A DNA stretch of 64,000 bases, taken from NCBI RefSeq assembly GCF_008017415.1, contig NZ_VRSV01000001.1:1178001-1242000 (forward strand). The letters are read 5' to 3'. Under the pieces are notes generated by a model that saw only the letters and a list, made by a program, of their open reading frames with translations, made no database searches and was not told the origin of the DNA. How positions within the stretch are numbered: position 1 is the stretch's first letter; each line of letters starts with the position of its first letter. Source of the stretch: Microbacterium hatanonis. GTDB lineage: Bacteria > Actinomycetota > Actinomycetes > Actinomycetales > Microbacteriaceae. Below, piece by piece: positions 1-8,256 of this stretch. The position numbers were made by a program, and so were the translations under genes.

Positions 1-1
1 G

Positions 2-1258
2 TTCCGCAGCGACACCGCTCCGATCCCCTTCGTCGAGTACCACCCCGACGCCAACAACATCCGCATCTCGCGTACCGACTACAACTACGGCTACAAGCGC
101 GCGCTCGAGGACGGCGTCGTCCGGCCGGTGCTCTTCCTCGTCTATGCCGGCTCGATGCGCTGGCGCACCAAGGCGGGCGAAGAGATGGAGGCCCAGCTCG
201 GGCAGGACAACACCAAAGACATCACGTCGCAGGCGTGGCGCACCGCGCTCGACCCGAACGGCGAGTGGATCCCGGCGGTGCTGCGCTCGGCCGACCGCCG
301 GCTCACCGAGGTGCGCGAGCAGGTGCCCGACGCGGGCGGGCTCGTCATCGCCACCGACCAGACGGCCGCGCGCGCCTACGCGGCCATCCTCGAGGGGCTG
401 ACGGGCGAGGCGCCGACCGTCGTGCTCTCCGACGAGGCGGAGGCGTCGTCGCGCATCGAGAGGTTCTCGAACGACGACAGCCGATGGATGGTCGCGGTCC
501 GCATGGTGTCGGAGGGCGTCGACGTTCCCCGGCTCGCCGTCGGCGTCTACGCGACCTCGGCGTCGACGCCGCTCTTCTTCGCCCAGGCGATCGGCCGCTT
601 CGTGCGCGCCCGACGGCGCGGCGAGACGGCGAGCGTGTTCCTGCCGCACGTGCCGAATCTGCTCGCCTTGGCCGGCGAGATGGAGCGCCAGCGCGACCAT
701 GCCCTCGACCGCGACAGCGACGGCGACGACTGGAACGCCGAAGAAGACATGATGAACGCCGCCGAGCGCGAGGACAAGGCCTCCGACGCGCTCGAGCAGG
801 AGTTCGAGTTCCAGGCGATGGGCTCGCTCGCGCACTTCGACCGGGTGCTGTTCGACGGCAAGGAGTTCGGCCAGCTGGCGGTTCCCGGAACGCTGGAGGA
901 GGAAGAGTTCCTCGGCATCCCGGGGCTGCTCGAACCCGAGCACGTGCACGAGGTGCTGATGGCGAGGCAGGCCAAGCAGGGGCGCCACCGCTCCGCTCGC
1001 GAGGCGAAGGAGCGCGACGCCCCCACGGGCGACGCGGTGCCCGACGACGCACCTCCCGCGGCACTGCACCGCACGTTGAAGGAACAGCGCCAACTGCTCA
1101 ACAGCCTGGTCGGGCTCTACGCGCGTCAGAGCGGCGAGGCCCACGGGCTCGTCCACGCGGAACTCCGACGCATCTGCGGCGGCCCCGCGGTCTCGCACGC
1201 GACCGTGGCGCAGTTGCAGGCGCGCATCGAGGTGCTGCGCAAGCGCGTGCACTCCTGA
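2..1258 (+). CDS. DEAD/DEAH-type helicase, 3' part (5' end outside window)
   Basis: The reading frame is open from the first bases of the window, so this is the C-terminal 418 codons of a larger protein; the GTG at 128 is internal. It covers the second RecA-like domain of a superfamily 2 helicase: a motif V-like stretch SEGVDVPRLAVGVYAT is followed by the motif VI-like QAIGRFVRARRRGE, which contacts ATP. After this comes an acidic and charged region and a C-terminal tail of about 60 residues (QLLNSLVGLYARQSGEAHG and onward) of unknown role. An ATP-dependent nucleic acid helicase is well supported by these motifs. The exact substrate cannot be told because the N-terminal domain is missing here. 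A weak inverted repeat follows the stop. Confidence 0.85.
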   Translation, partial: FRSDTAPIPFVEYHPDANNIRISRTDYNYGYKRALEDGVVRPVLFLVYAGSMRWRTKAGEEMEAQLGQDNTKDITSQAWRTALDPNGEWIPAVLRSADRRLTEVREQVPDAGGLVIATDQTAARAYAAILEGLTGEAPTVVLSDEAEASSRIERFSNDDSRWMVAVRMVSEGVDVPRLAVGVYATSASTPLFFAQAIGRFVRARRRGETASVFLPHVPNLLALAGEMERQRDHALDRDSDGDDWNAEEDMMNAAEREDKASDALEQEFEFQAMGSLAHFDRVLFDGKEFGQLAVPGTLEEEEFLGIPGLLEPEHVHEVLMARQAKQGRHRSAREAKERDAPTGDAVPDDAPPAALHRTLKEQRQLLNSLVGLYARQSGEAHGLVHAELRRICGGPAVSHATVAQLQARIEVLRKRVHS

Positions 1259-1275
1259 GCCGAACCGGTTCGGAT

Positions 1276-1308
1276 CCCCGAAATGCTGGCAATCCCGGGC
1301 TTTCGGGG
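1276..1308. terminator. Possible hairpin terminator after the helicase
   Basis: CCCCGAAA at 1276-1283 pairs with TTTCGGGG at 1301-1308 around a 17-base loop. There is no T-run, so the call is tentative. A separate perfect 14-bp palindrome (ccgaaccggttcgg) lies just upstream at 1260-1273. Confidence 0.35.
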
Positions 1309-1373
1309 CGACGTCGTCGTCGGCGCCGTTAGCGTGGGGTGACTTTCCGGATCGCGAAGAGGATCGAACGACT

Positions 1374-2450
1374 GTGACGGCTGCGCCCACCCCCCGAGAC
1401 CGACGGCGGTGGGCGAGATACCTCGTCGAAGAGCGCGCCGAGGCGAGGATCTACCGACGGCTCGCCGCCCGTCGGTCGGGAGAGGAGCGGGCGATCCTCC
1501 TCTCGCTCGCCGAGGCGGAGGGTCGGCACGAGGCCCACTGGCTCGAGCTCCTCGGGGGCGAGCCCGCGCGGCTGCCGCGACCGGGTATGGGCGGTCGGAT
1601 GCTGGGGTGGATGGCGCAGCGCTTCGGCTCGATCTTCGTGCTCGCCCTCGCGCAGAACGCCGAGGCACGGTCGCCCTACGACGACGAGCCGTACGCGACC
1701 GCGGCGATGGCCGCCGACGAGAAGGTGCACCACGAGGTCGTGCGAGGGCTGGCCGCGCGCGGCCGACGACGTCTGTCGGGCACCTTCCGGGCCGCCGTGT
1801 TCGGCGCGAACGACGGACTCGTCTCCAACCTCGCGCTCGTGATGGGGATCGGCGCGACGGGGGTCGCGCCGGGGTTCGTGCTCTTCAGCGGCATCGCCGG
1901 GCTTCTCGCCGGGGCGCTGTCGATGGGTGCGGGCGAGTTCGTCTCCGTCCGCTCGCAGCGCGAGCTGCTCGCCTCGACCGAGCCGAGCGACTTCGCCGAC
2001 GCGGCGATCCCGCACCTCGACATCGACGCGAACGAGTTGGCGCTGGTGTACCGCGCACGGGGGATGGACCCCGAGGAGGCCCTCGAGAACGCCCGTCGCG
2101 CGGTCGAGGAGTCGCGCCGGCCCGGGCTTCCGAACCCGCGTGCCCACGAAGCATCCGGTGATCACGAGATCGTGGGCGGCGCATGGGGCGCGTCGATCTC
2201 GAGCTTCCTGTTCTTCGCCTCGGGCGCGATCATCCCGGTGCTGCCGTGGATCTTCGGGCTCTCCGGTCTCGCGGCGGTCGTGCTCGCGCTCGCCCTCGTC
2301 GGCATCGCCCTGTTCGCCACGGGTGCGATGGTCGGGCTCCTCTCGGGCGGACCGCCCCTGCGCCGAGCCCTCCGGCAGCTGCTCATCGGCTACGGCGCCG
2401 CCGCAGTCACCTACGTGCTCGGACTGCTCTTCGGCGTCTCCGCCGGCTGA
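1374..2450 (+). CDS. Ferritin-like/VIT1 fusion metal transporter (membrane-bound ferritin type)
   Basis: A 358-residue protein with two parts. Residues 1 to about 130 form a rubrerythrin/ferritin-like di-iron domain: the cluster of Glu at 19-23, the EGRHEAHW segment (Glu49, His52, His55) and DEKVHHE (Glu116, His119, His120) are the expected metal ligands. From about residue 137 a VIT1/CCC1 domain follows (FGANDGLVSNLALVMG) with several membrane helices at the C-terminus. Proteins of this build (known as MbfA or Er-VIT1) export or sequester Fe(II)/Mn(II) and protect against iron-driven peroxide stress. The start is the GTG at 1374, about 30 bases after a TAGCGT -10-like box at 1330-1335. The stop codon overlaps the edge of a palindromic repeat. 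Confidence 0.9.
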   Translation: MTAAPTPRDRRRWARYLVEERAEARIYRRLAARRSGEERAILLSLAEAEGRHEAHWLELLGGEPARLPRPGMGGRMLGWMAQRFGSIFVLALAQNAEARSPYDDEPYATAAMAADEKVHHEVVRGLAARGRRRLSGTFRAAVFGANDGLVSNLALVMGIGATGVAPGFVLFSGIAGLLAGALSMGAGEFVSVRSQRELLASTEPSDFADAAIPHLDIDANELALVYRARGMDPEEALENARRAVEESRRPGLPNPRAHEASGDHEIVGGAWGASISSFLFFASGAIIPVLPWIFGLSGLAAVVLALALVGIALFATGAMVGLLSGGPPLRRALRQLLIGYGAAAVTYVLGLLFGVSAG

Positions 2451-2509
2451 CACACCGCGATCGGCCGAGACGCGCCGCCTGGCGTGGTTTCTCGGCCCAT
2501 GCGGGTGTC
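2449..2509. repeat. Imperfect palindromic repeat, copy A
   Basis: Left arm 2449-2470 (gacac..ccgc..at..ggccgaga) pairs with right arm 2490-2509 (tctcggcc..at..gcgg..gtgtc), giving 5+4+2+8 base pairs with small bulges; an inner cgcgcc/ggcgtg stem lies between. It begins inside the stop codon of the VIT gene. The core gcgatcggccga and the loop motif gcctggcg recur in copy B at 34710-34785. Confidence 0.7.
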
Positions 2510-2518
2510 CGAGCGCGA

Positions 2519-2558
2519 AACGAAGAACGGCCCCCCTGTCGGGGAGCCGTTCTTCGTT
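2519..2558. terminator. Strong hairpin terminator between the VIT gene and tRNA-Leu
   Basis: A 13-bp perfect stem, aacgaagaacggc (2519-2531) with gccgttcttcgtt (2546-2558), and a 14-base loop. It lies immediately downstream of tRNA-Leu read on the minus strand and downstream of the VIT gene on the plus strand, so it probably works in both directions. Confidence 0.8.
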
Positions 2559-2561
2559 CTG

Positions 2562-2647
2562 TGCGCGAGGGGGGACTTGAACCCCCACGCCCTAATACGG
2601 GCACTAGCACCTCAAGCTAGCGCGTCTACCTATTCCGCCACCCGCGC
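2562..2647 (-). tRNA. tRNA-Leu (anticodon GAG)
   Basis: On the minus strand the sequence folds as a class II tRNA: acceptor GCGCGGG with CTCGCGC (one G-U), D arm with GCGG..CGC, anticodon stem CTAGC/GCTAG enclosing TTGAGGT (anticodon GAG), a variable arm TGCCCGTATTAGGGCG, and the T arm GGGGGTTCAAGTCCCCC. Discriminator base A; the CCA end is not encoded. It decodes CTC/CTT leucine codons. A TAATGT box at 2682-2687 (minus strand) is a candidate -10. Confidence 0.95.
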
Positions 2648-2856
2648 ATTGGGTGTTTTTCGGTTTCGCAACCGAGGAACGACATTACCATGCACCGGAA
2701 CGCACGGCGAACCACCCCGGGGTTCGACGGGCGGATCAACACATCGGTGCGCGAATCCACGCCGTGAATCAGCCGGTCGATGTGGGCTCGAACGGGCATG
2801 TGTGGATTCGTGACGCGTATGCGCTCCGCCGAAACAAGACCGACGCGACAGCGCGA

Positions 2857-2862
2857 TAACCT
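2857..2862 (+). promoter_or_regulatory. -10 box of leaderless promoter, M20 peptidase
   Basis: TAACCT, then 7 bases, then ATG at 2870. The spacing matches leaderless transcription and fixes the start downstream of an in-frame GTG-type start at 2780. Confidence 0.6.
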
Positions 2863-2869
2863 AGCCCTC

Positions 2870-4174
2870 ATGCCCACGCCTGACGACGGCCTTCCCGAGG
2901 TCGCCCGGATCGCCGCGGACCTCATCCGGTTCGACACCTCGAACTTCGGCGGAGGGACGGCGAACGGGGAGCGCGAAGCCGCCGAGTACGTCGGCGCCTA
3001 CCTCGAGGGGCTCGGGCTGACCCCCGAGTACTACGAGCCCATCCCGCGGCGCACCAATGTCGTCGCGCGGGTGGCGGGGCGGAATCGAGACAAGCCCGCC
3101 CTGATCCTGCACGGCCACCTCGACGTCGTCCCCGCGATCGCCGAGGACTGGAGCGTCGATCCGTTCGCCGGCGAGATCCGCGACGGGATGCTGTGGGGCC
3201 GCGGCGCCGTCGACATGAAGAACATGAACGCCATGATCCTCACCGCCGTCGCCGACCTGCTGCGCGCGGGCGAGCAGCCCGAGCGCGACCTCGTGCTGGC
3301 GTTCTTCGCCGACGAGGAGAACGGGGGAGTGGAGGGTTCGGCGCTCGTCGTCCGCGACCGTCCCGAATGGTTCGCGGGCGCCACCGAGGCCATCAGCGAG
3401 GTGGGCGGTTACTCGATCACGTTCGGCGACCGCCGTGCGTACCTGCTGCAGGTGGGCGAGAAGGCCCTCATCTGGGTCAAGCTCGTCGCGCGGGGCCGTG
3501 CCGGCCACGGCAGCCGGCTGCACCCTGACAACGCCATCACGAAGCTCGCCGAGGCCGTCGCCCGCCTCGGCCGGACGACCTGGCCGGTGCGTCTCACCGA
3601 CACGACCACCGAGTTCCTGGAGGCGGTCACCCGCCTCACCGGCGACTCGGCCGGGGGCGACCCGGATGCACTCGCCGAGCGGGCGGGCGCAGCATCCGCG
3701 TTCCTCCGGTCGACCCTCCGCACGACGACCAACCCGACCGGCCTGACCGCGGGATACAAGCACAACGTGATCCCCGACCGTGCCGAGGCGCTCATCGACG
3801 TGCGCGTGCTCCCGGGCACCGAGGCCGAGTCGCTCGAGGAGATCCGCCGCATCGTCGGCGACGAGGTCGACATCGAGATCGTTCACCAGGACATCGGCCT
3901 CGAGGTGCCGTTCCGCGGCGAACTGGTGGAGGCGATGGTGTCATCGCTCGGCCGCCACGACCCCGGCGTCCCCGTGATCCCCTACCTGCTGGGTGCCGGC
4001 ACCGACAACAAGGCGCTGGCGGCCCTCGGGATCGCCGGCTACGGGTTCGCTCCGCTGCGGCTGCCCGCCGACCTCGACTTCACCGGCATGTTCCACGGCG
4101 TCGACGAGCGCGTGCCCGTCGACGCGCTCGTGTTCGGCCAGCAGGTGCTGACCGACCTCATCCGGACCTACTAG
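2870..4174 (+). CDS. M20/M25/M40 family metallopeptidase (dipeptidase-like)
   Basis: A 434-residue cytosolic hydrolase of the M20 family, which removes amino acids from dipeptides or N-acyl amino acids with a dinuclear metal centre. Visible signatures are HGHLDVVP (first metal His and Asp, about residues 81-88), [12 protein letters not shown] (bridging Asp) and FADEENGG (general base Glu followed by a metal Glu). The long lid domain [11 protein letters not shown] to [16 protein letters not shown] is also present, and a C-terminal His in the [11 protein letters not shown] motif completes the set. The start at 2870 is chosen because a TANNNT box stands 7 bases upstream. The uppP gene follows after 8 bases, so the two are probably cotranscribed. 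The substrate is not evident. Confidence 0.92.
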   Translation: MPTPDDGLPEVARIAADLIRFDTSNFGGGTANGEREAAEYVGAYLEGLGLTPEYYEPIPRRTNVVARVAGRNRDKPALILHGHLDVVPAIAEDWSVDPFAGEIRDGMLWGRGAVDMKNMNAMILTAVADLLRAGEQPERDLVLAFFADEENGGVEGSALVVRDRPEWFAGATEAISEVGGYSITFGDRRAYLLQVGEKALIWVKLVARGRAGHGSRLHPDNAITKLAEAVARLGRTTWPVRLTDTTTEFLEAVTRLTGDSAGGDPDALAERAGAASAFLRSTLRTTTNPTGLTAGYKHNVIPDRAEALIDVRVLPGTEAESLEEIRRIVGDEVDIEIVHQDIGLEVPFRGELVEAMVSSLGRHDPGVPVIPYLLGAGTDNKALAALGIAGYGFAPLRLPADLDFTGMFHGVDERVPVDALVFGQQVLTDLIRTY

Positions 4175-4182
4175 GAGCGCAC

Positions 4183-5013
4183 ATGCAGTTCATCGAGGCC
4201 ATCGTCCTCGGTCTGGTCCAGGGCCTGACCGAGTTCCTGCCGATCTCGTCCAGCGCGCACCTGCGCATCGTGGGGGAGTTCCTGCCGTCGGCCACCGACC
4301 CCGGGGCGACCTTCACCGCGATCACCCAGATCGGCACGGAGCTCGCCGTGCTGCTCTACTTCTGGAAGAAGATCGTGCGCATCATCGGGCGGTGGGCGCA
4401 GTCGCTGACGGGCAAGGTGCCCCGCAACGACCCCGATGCGCGTCTGGGTTGGCTCATCATCGTGGGGACGCTCCCGATCGGTGTGCTGGGCTTCGCGTTC
4501 CAGAGCGTCATCCGCGACACCTTCCGCAACCTCTGGTTGGTCGCGATCGTGCTGATCGTGTTCGGTCTCCTCCTCGGAGCCGCCGACCGCTGGGGCTCTC
4601 GGCGCCGCGAGATGGAGCAGATGACGTTCCCGCATGGCCTCGGGCTCGGCTTCGCCCAAGCCCTCGCGCTCGTCCCGGGCGTGTCACGGTCGGGAGCCAC
4701 GACCACGCTCGGTCTGGCGTTCGGGTACACCCGCCCCGCCGCAGCGGAGTATGCGTTCCTCCTCGCCGTGCCCGCCGTGTTCGGCAGCGGCTTCTACGAG
4801 CTCTACAAGAGCTTCGAGGAACCCGGCGGGCCGTACGGTGCCGGGGAGACCGCCGTGGCGACGGTCGTGGCCTTCGTCGTCGGGCTCGGCGTCATCGCGT
4901 TCCTCATGCAGTACATCAAGAAGCGCAGCTTCCTTCCCTTCGTGATCTACCGCGTGGTGCTCGGCGTCGCGCTGCTCGTGCTGCTGTCGACCGGGGTGCT
5001 CCAGGCCTACTGA
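4183..5013 (+). CDS. uppP: Undecaprenyl-diphosphatase UppP (BacA family)
   Basis: An integral membrane phosphatase of 276 residues, the usual family size. It hydrolyses undecaprenyl pyrophosphate to the monophosphate, recycling the lipid carrier for peptidoglycan and other wall polymers; the family is linked to bacitracin resistance. The two family signatures are intact: [19 protein letters not shown] (residues 9-27, catalytic Glu and Ser region) and [14 protein letters not shown] (about 162-175, with the essential Arg). Eight or so hydrophobic segments are visible. The gene starts 8 bases after the M20 peptidase, with gag in the spacer as a weak ribosome site. Downstream, a separate promoter-like box (TAGTTT near 5080) precedes the kinase gene. 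Confidence 0.97.
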   Translation: MQFIEAIVLGLVQGLTEFLPISSSAHLRIVGEFLPSATDPGATFTAITQIGTELAVLLYFWKKIVRIIGRWAQSLTGKVPRNDPDARLGWLIIVGTLPIGVLGFAFQSVIRDTFRNLWLVAIVLIVFGLLLGAADRWGSRRREMEQMTFPHGLGLGFAQALALVPGVSRSGATTTLGLAFGYTRPAAAEYAFLLAVPAVFGSGFYELYKSFEEPGGPYGAGETAVATVVAFVVGLGVIAFLMQYIKKRSFLPFVIYRVVLGVALLVLLSTGVLQAY

Positions 5014-5132
5014 GTCGCGCGAAGCCCAAGCGCATTCTCCGCCCCGCGTCAAGAGCGGATCGGGCCGGTGTCCCTCCGGATAGTTTCAGCCGTGGCGCGC
5101 GCCACCCGTCGCGGCGCCATGGAGGGCCCTCG

Positions 5133-6590
5133 ATGACACCCGACGACGACGCCCCGACCGAGGCCCTGCTGGATGGTCGCTACCAGCTGCAGGAGTGCAT
5201 CGGCGAGGGCGGTATGGCGCGCGTGCACCGCGGTTTCGACCACGCGCTCGGACGCTCCGTCGCGATCAAGGTCATGCGCGACGGCACCGAGAACGCGACA
5301 GCGTTGGAGCGTGCCCGCGGCGAGATGGGGGTGCTCGCATCGCTCAGCCACCCCTCGCTGGTGACGCTGTTCGACGCGCGGATCGCGCCGGGTCGGGTGA
5401 GCTACCTCGTCATGGAACTCGTCGACGGCCCAACCCTCAGCGCCGTGCTGCACGACGGCCCGCTCGCCGCTCGCGACGCGGCCCGTCTGGCCGCCGAGCT
5501 CGCCGACGCCCTCCACGTCGTGCATGCGGCCGGGATCGTGCACCGAGATATCAAGCCCTCGAACGTGCTGCTGTCACCGCCCAGCCTGCCGGGCCGACCG
5601 CATCGGGCGCGCCTGGCCGACTTCGGCATCGCCTACCTCGTCGACAGTACGCGAGTGACGACGCCGGGCCTCGTGGTGGGGACCATGGCCTACCTCGCTC
5701 CCGAGCAAGTGAAAGGGGAGCCGCCGGCCCCACCCGCCGACATCTACGCTCTCGGGCTGCTCGTGCTGGAGGCGCTCACCGGCGACCGCGCTTTCGGGGG
5801 GATCGGCGGCGTCGAGTCGCTCGTCACCCGCGTGACGTCATCGCCCGACGTGCCCGATGCGCTCGGCGACGAGTGGGCCGGGCTGCTGCGACGGATGACC
5901 GCGCTCGATCCCGCGCAGAGGCCGACCGCGTCGGAGGTCGCGGCGTCCGCCGCGGCGCTCGAGCACACCGCGAACCCGCTCGAGACGGCCGCGACCGCGG
6001 TGGCCCCGGTCGCGTCACGACCCGTGCCGGCGCCCCCCATGTCCGAGTTCACGGCGCCCAGCGTCTCTCGCGCTGCGCGCCGCCGGCCTCGTCGCCCGCT
6101 CCGGTGCGGGCTCGCCATCGTCGGGGGAACGACCGCGGCCGCCGCGGTGATCGTCCTCGGTGCCTGGCTCTTCGGCGGTCCGGGGGCCGCCGTGCCCTCG
6201 CCGGCTGAGACCGTCGCTGTCGACACCGTCCCGTCCGACGCGCCGACGACGGAACCCGAGGTCGACGTCGCGACGGTCGACTCCGACACGGGCGACTCGT
6301 CGCCGGTGGCGCCGACGGACGGCGTCGTGGTCGACCCGGGCCGGAACGAGCCGGACGCGGGAACCGGCGGGAACGGCGAGGCGCCGCCGGCCGGCCCGGA
6401 CGACACCTCCCCGGCGCAGTCGCCCGTCATCGCGCCCGGCGTCTCGAACGGCGGCGACCGCGCCGCGGAGGTCGCAGCCGACAACGCACGCAAGGCCGAC
6501 GAGCGCGAGGCGGCGAAAGCCGCCGCCGAGGCCCAGCGGGCCGCCGAGAAGGCGGCGAAGGAGGAGAGCAGGCCCGGCGCGAAGCCGTGA
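5133..6590 (+). CDS. Transmembrane Ser/Thr protein kinase (PknB-like), long extracytoplasmic tail
   Basis: A 485-residue Hanks-type kinase. The catalytic domain carries a glycine loop GEGGMARV (residues 24-31), the ATP-anchoring Lys46 in VAIKV, HRDIKPSN (catalytic Asp139), the DFG Asp163 and an APEQ activation-segment end. A single membrane helix lies at about 325-346. Outside the cell there is no PASTA repeat: the tail is Pro/Thr/Glu-rich and ends in an Ala/Lys/Glu stretch (AAKAAAEAQRAAEKAAK) that should form a helix. The kinase probably autophosphorylates and signals to envelope or growth targets, as known for the family; its ligand is unknown. The start is the ATG at 5133 with ggaggg 8 bases upstream. 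It converges with the PAC2 gene, leaving only 9 bases between them. Confidence 0.93.
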   Translation: MTPDDDAPTEALLDGRYQLQECIGEGGMARVHRGFDHALGRSVAIKVMRDGTENATALERARGEMGVLASLSHPSLVTLFDARIAPGRVSYLVMELVDGPTLSAVLHDGPLAARDAARLAAELADALHVVHAAGIVHRDIKPSNVLLSPPSLPGRPHRARLADFGIAYLVDSTRVTTPGLVVGTMAYLAPEQVKGEPPAPPADIYALGLLVLEALTGDRAFGGIGGVESLVTRVTSSPDVPDALGDEWAGLLRRMTALDPAQRPTASEVAASAAALEHTANPLETAATAVAPVASRPVPAPPMSEFTAPSVSRAARRRPRRPLRCGLAIVGGTTAAAAVIVLGAWLFGGPGAAVPSPAETVAVDTVPSDAPTTEPEVDVATVDSDTGDSSPVAPTDGVVVDPGRNEPDAGTGGNGEAPPAGPDDTSPAQSPVIAPGVSNGGDRAAEVAADNARKADEREAAKAAAEAQRAAEKAAKEESRPGAKP

Positions 6591-6599
6591 GCGCCGCCG

Positions 6600-7469
6600 T
6601 CAGCGTCGGGGCGGGTCGTCCCTGCCGGGCTTCGTCGGTCCGTCGCCGCCCCGGCGCAGGTAGCGCTCGAACTCCTGCGCGATGGCATCGCCGGATGCTT
6701 CGGGGGAGTCCCACGTGTCGCGGGTCTGCTCGAGCTGGCGGATGTAGTCGGTCATCTCCTCGTCGTCGGCCGCCGCTGCGTCGATGGACGCCTCCCAGGC
6801 GGCGGCATCCACCGCGAGGGTCGCGCGCGGCACCTCGGCGCCGGTGACGTCTTCGAGTCGGTCGAGGAGCGCGAGGGTCGCTTTCGGCGAGGGGGTGTGC
6901 CCCGCGACGTAGTGGGGGATGCTCGCCCACAGGCTCGCCGACGGGATGCCCGCAGCATCCGCCGCATTGCCGAGCACCGACAGGATGCCGACCGGACCCT
7001 CGTAGGTGCTCCGCTCGAGACCGAGCTGGTCGCGGACGCTCTCGTTCTCGCTGCCCGCGAAGATCGAGATGGGCCGCGTGTGCGGAACGTCCGACATCAT
7101 CGAGCCCAGCGCGACGAAGCCCGTGATGTCCTCGCGGAGGGCGACGTCGATGAACTCGCTGGCGAAGGCCTGCCACGCGCGGGCGGGCTCGACGCCCGTG
7201 AGCACCCAGAGCTGTGTGACACCGCGCTGCGTGCGGATGGGGCGGTAGAGCGTGGCCTCGGGCCAGCGCAGGCTCCGTCCACCGTCGCCGTCGGCGACCA
7301 TGTGGGGGCGCGTGTACTGGTAATCGAAGTACAGCTCGGGATCGGCGGAGAAGACGGGCTCGTACTCGCCCTGTTCGCGCAGGAGCGTCACGGCGGCGGA
7401 TGCCGCTTCGCCCGCGTCGTTCCATCCGTCGAACGCGCAGACGATGATTCGGCGACCCAGTGCTTCCAC
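6600..7469 (-). CDS. PAC2 family protein (proteasome assembly chaperone-like)
   Basis: A 289-residue cytosolic protein of the PAC2 family. The start MEALGRRIIVCAFDGWNDAG, the ALGSMMSDVPHTRP segment and ASLWASIPHY are typical of the actinobacterial members. In eukaryotes and archaea PAC2-fold proteins help assemble the 20S proteasome; the bacterial role is not established. It begins with GTG at 7469, preceded on the minus strand by an AGGAGG ribosome site and, further up, a TATCCT box. In related actinobacteria it neighbours the proteasome/pupylation genes, and here it opens the same neighbourhood although the proteasome genes themselves are absent. The last 20 residues are Arg/Asp/Pro-rich and disordered-looking. 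Confidence 0.9.
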   Translation of the reverse strand: MEALGRRIIVCAFDGWNDAGEAASAAVTLLREQGEYEPVFSADPELYFDYQYTRPHMVADGDGGRSLRWPEATLYRPIRTQRGVTQLWVLTGVEPARAWQAFASEFIDVALREDITGFVALGSMMSDVPHTRPISIFAGSENESVRDQLGLERSTYEGPVGILSVLGNAADAAGIPSASLWASIPHYVAGHTPSPKATLALLDRLEDVTGAEVPRATLAVDAAAWEASIDAAAADDEEMTDYIRQLEQTRDTWDSPEASGDAIAQEFERYLRRGGDGPTKPGRDDPPRR

Positions 7470-7560
7470 GCAACCTCCTCTGCCGCGACGGGATGCATCA
7501 AGGATAGGTGCATCTCCTCGCCGAGCGGCCCTCGGCCGCGGGCGCGAGGGTCGTCCCGGT

Positions 7561-7566
7561 TACGAT
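7561..7566 (+). promoter_or_regulatory. -10 box of leaderless promoter, HAD hydrolase
   Basis: TACGAT, then 6 bases (ggacgg), then ATG at 7573. Confidence 0.65.
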
Positions 7567-7572
7567 GGACGG

Positions 7573-8256
7573 ATGACCAGAACCATGCCCGCGGCCGTCC
7601 TGTGGGACATGGACGGCACGCTCGTCGATACCGAGCCGTACTGGATGGCGGCCGAGACGCCCCTCGTGGAGAGCTTCGGCGGAACGTGGTCGCACGAGCA
7701 GGCGCTGGGTCTCGTCGGCCTGGGCCTCGAGGACTCCGCGCGCATCTTCCAGGCCGCCGGCGTGCGACTGAGTGTCACCGAGATCATCGACCACTTGACC
7801 GACTCGGTCATGGCGCGCCTGGCCGAGACCGGTGTGCCCTTCCGCCCCGGCGCGCGCGAGCTGCTCGCCGATCTCAAGGCGCAGGGAGTGAAGACCGCTC
7901 TCGTGACGATGTCGATGCGGCGGATGGCCGACACTGTCGTCGACCTGATCGACTTCGACGCCTTCGACGTCGTCGTCGCGGGCGATGACGCTCGCCGCCC
8001 GAAGCCGTTCCCCGACCCGTACCTCCAGGCCTGCGAGGCGCTCGGAGTCGACATCGCCGACGCTGTCGCGATCGAGGACTCCCCGAACGGCCTGCGATCG
8101 GCCGTCGCCAGCGGAGCCGTCAGCCTGGGCGTTCCCCTGATGCTGCCGCTCGAGGGCGTGGGCGCGCACGAACTGTGGCCCAGTCTGGAGGGCCGCACCG
8201 CGGCCGACCTCGCCGCCCTGCACGCCGCCCACGTGCGAGCGGTGGACGCACGATGA
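7573..8256 (+). CDS. HAD-superfamily phosphatase, beta-phosphoglucomutase-like subfamily
   Basis: A 227-residue haloacid dehalogenase-type hydrolase. Motif I is DMDGTLVDTE (nucleophile Asp12, acid/base Asp14), motif II lies in ALVTMSMRRM, motif III Lys is in RRPKPFPDPY, and motif IV is AIEDSPNGLRSA. A helical cap between motifs I and II places it with the beta-phosphoglucomutase/sugar-phosphatase group. Its substrate is unknown, probably a small phosphorylated metabolite. The start at 7573 is supported by a TACGAT box 6 bases upstream. Its stop overlaps the start of trmI (ATGA), so the two are cotranscribed; the same HAD-TrmI pair precedes proteasome genes in many actinobacteria. Confidence 0.93.
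   Translation: MTRTMPAAVLWDMDGTLVDTEPYWMAAETPLVESFGGTWSHEQALGLVGLGLEDSARIFQAAGVRLSVTEIIDHLTDSVMARLAETGVPFRPGARELLADLKAQGVKTALVTMSMRRMADTVVDLIDFDAFDVVVAGDDARRPKPFPDPYLQACEALGVDIADAVAIEDSPNGLRSAVASGAVSLGVPLMLPLEGVGAHELWPSLEGRTAADLAALHAAHVRAVDAR

Noticed and set aside
1260..1273. Perfect palindrome ccgaaccggttcgg as an operator
   Set aside because: It lies right after the helicase stop, next to a hairpin, and is more likely part of a transcription end; no promoter follows at once.
2653..2859. Short open frames in the gap before the M20 peptidase gene
   Set aside because: No ribosome site, no family match and no codon bias; the gap is better explained by the tRNA-Leu and peptidase promoters.
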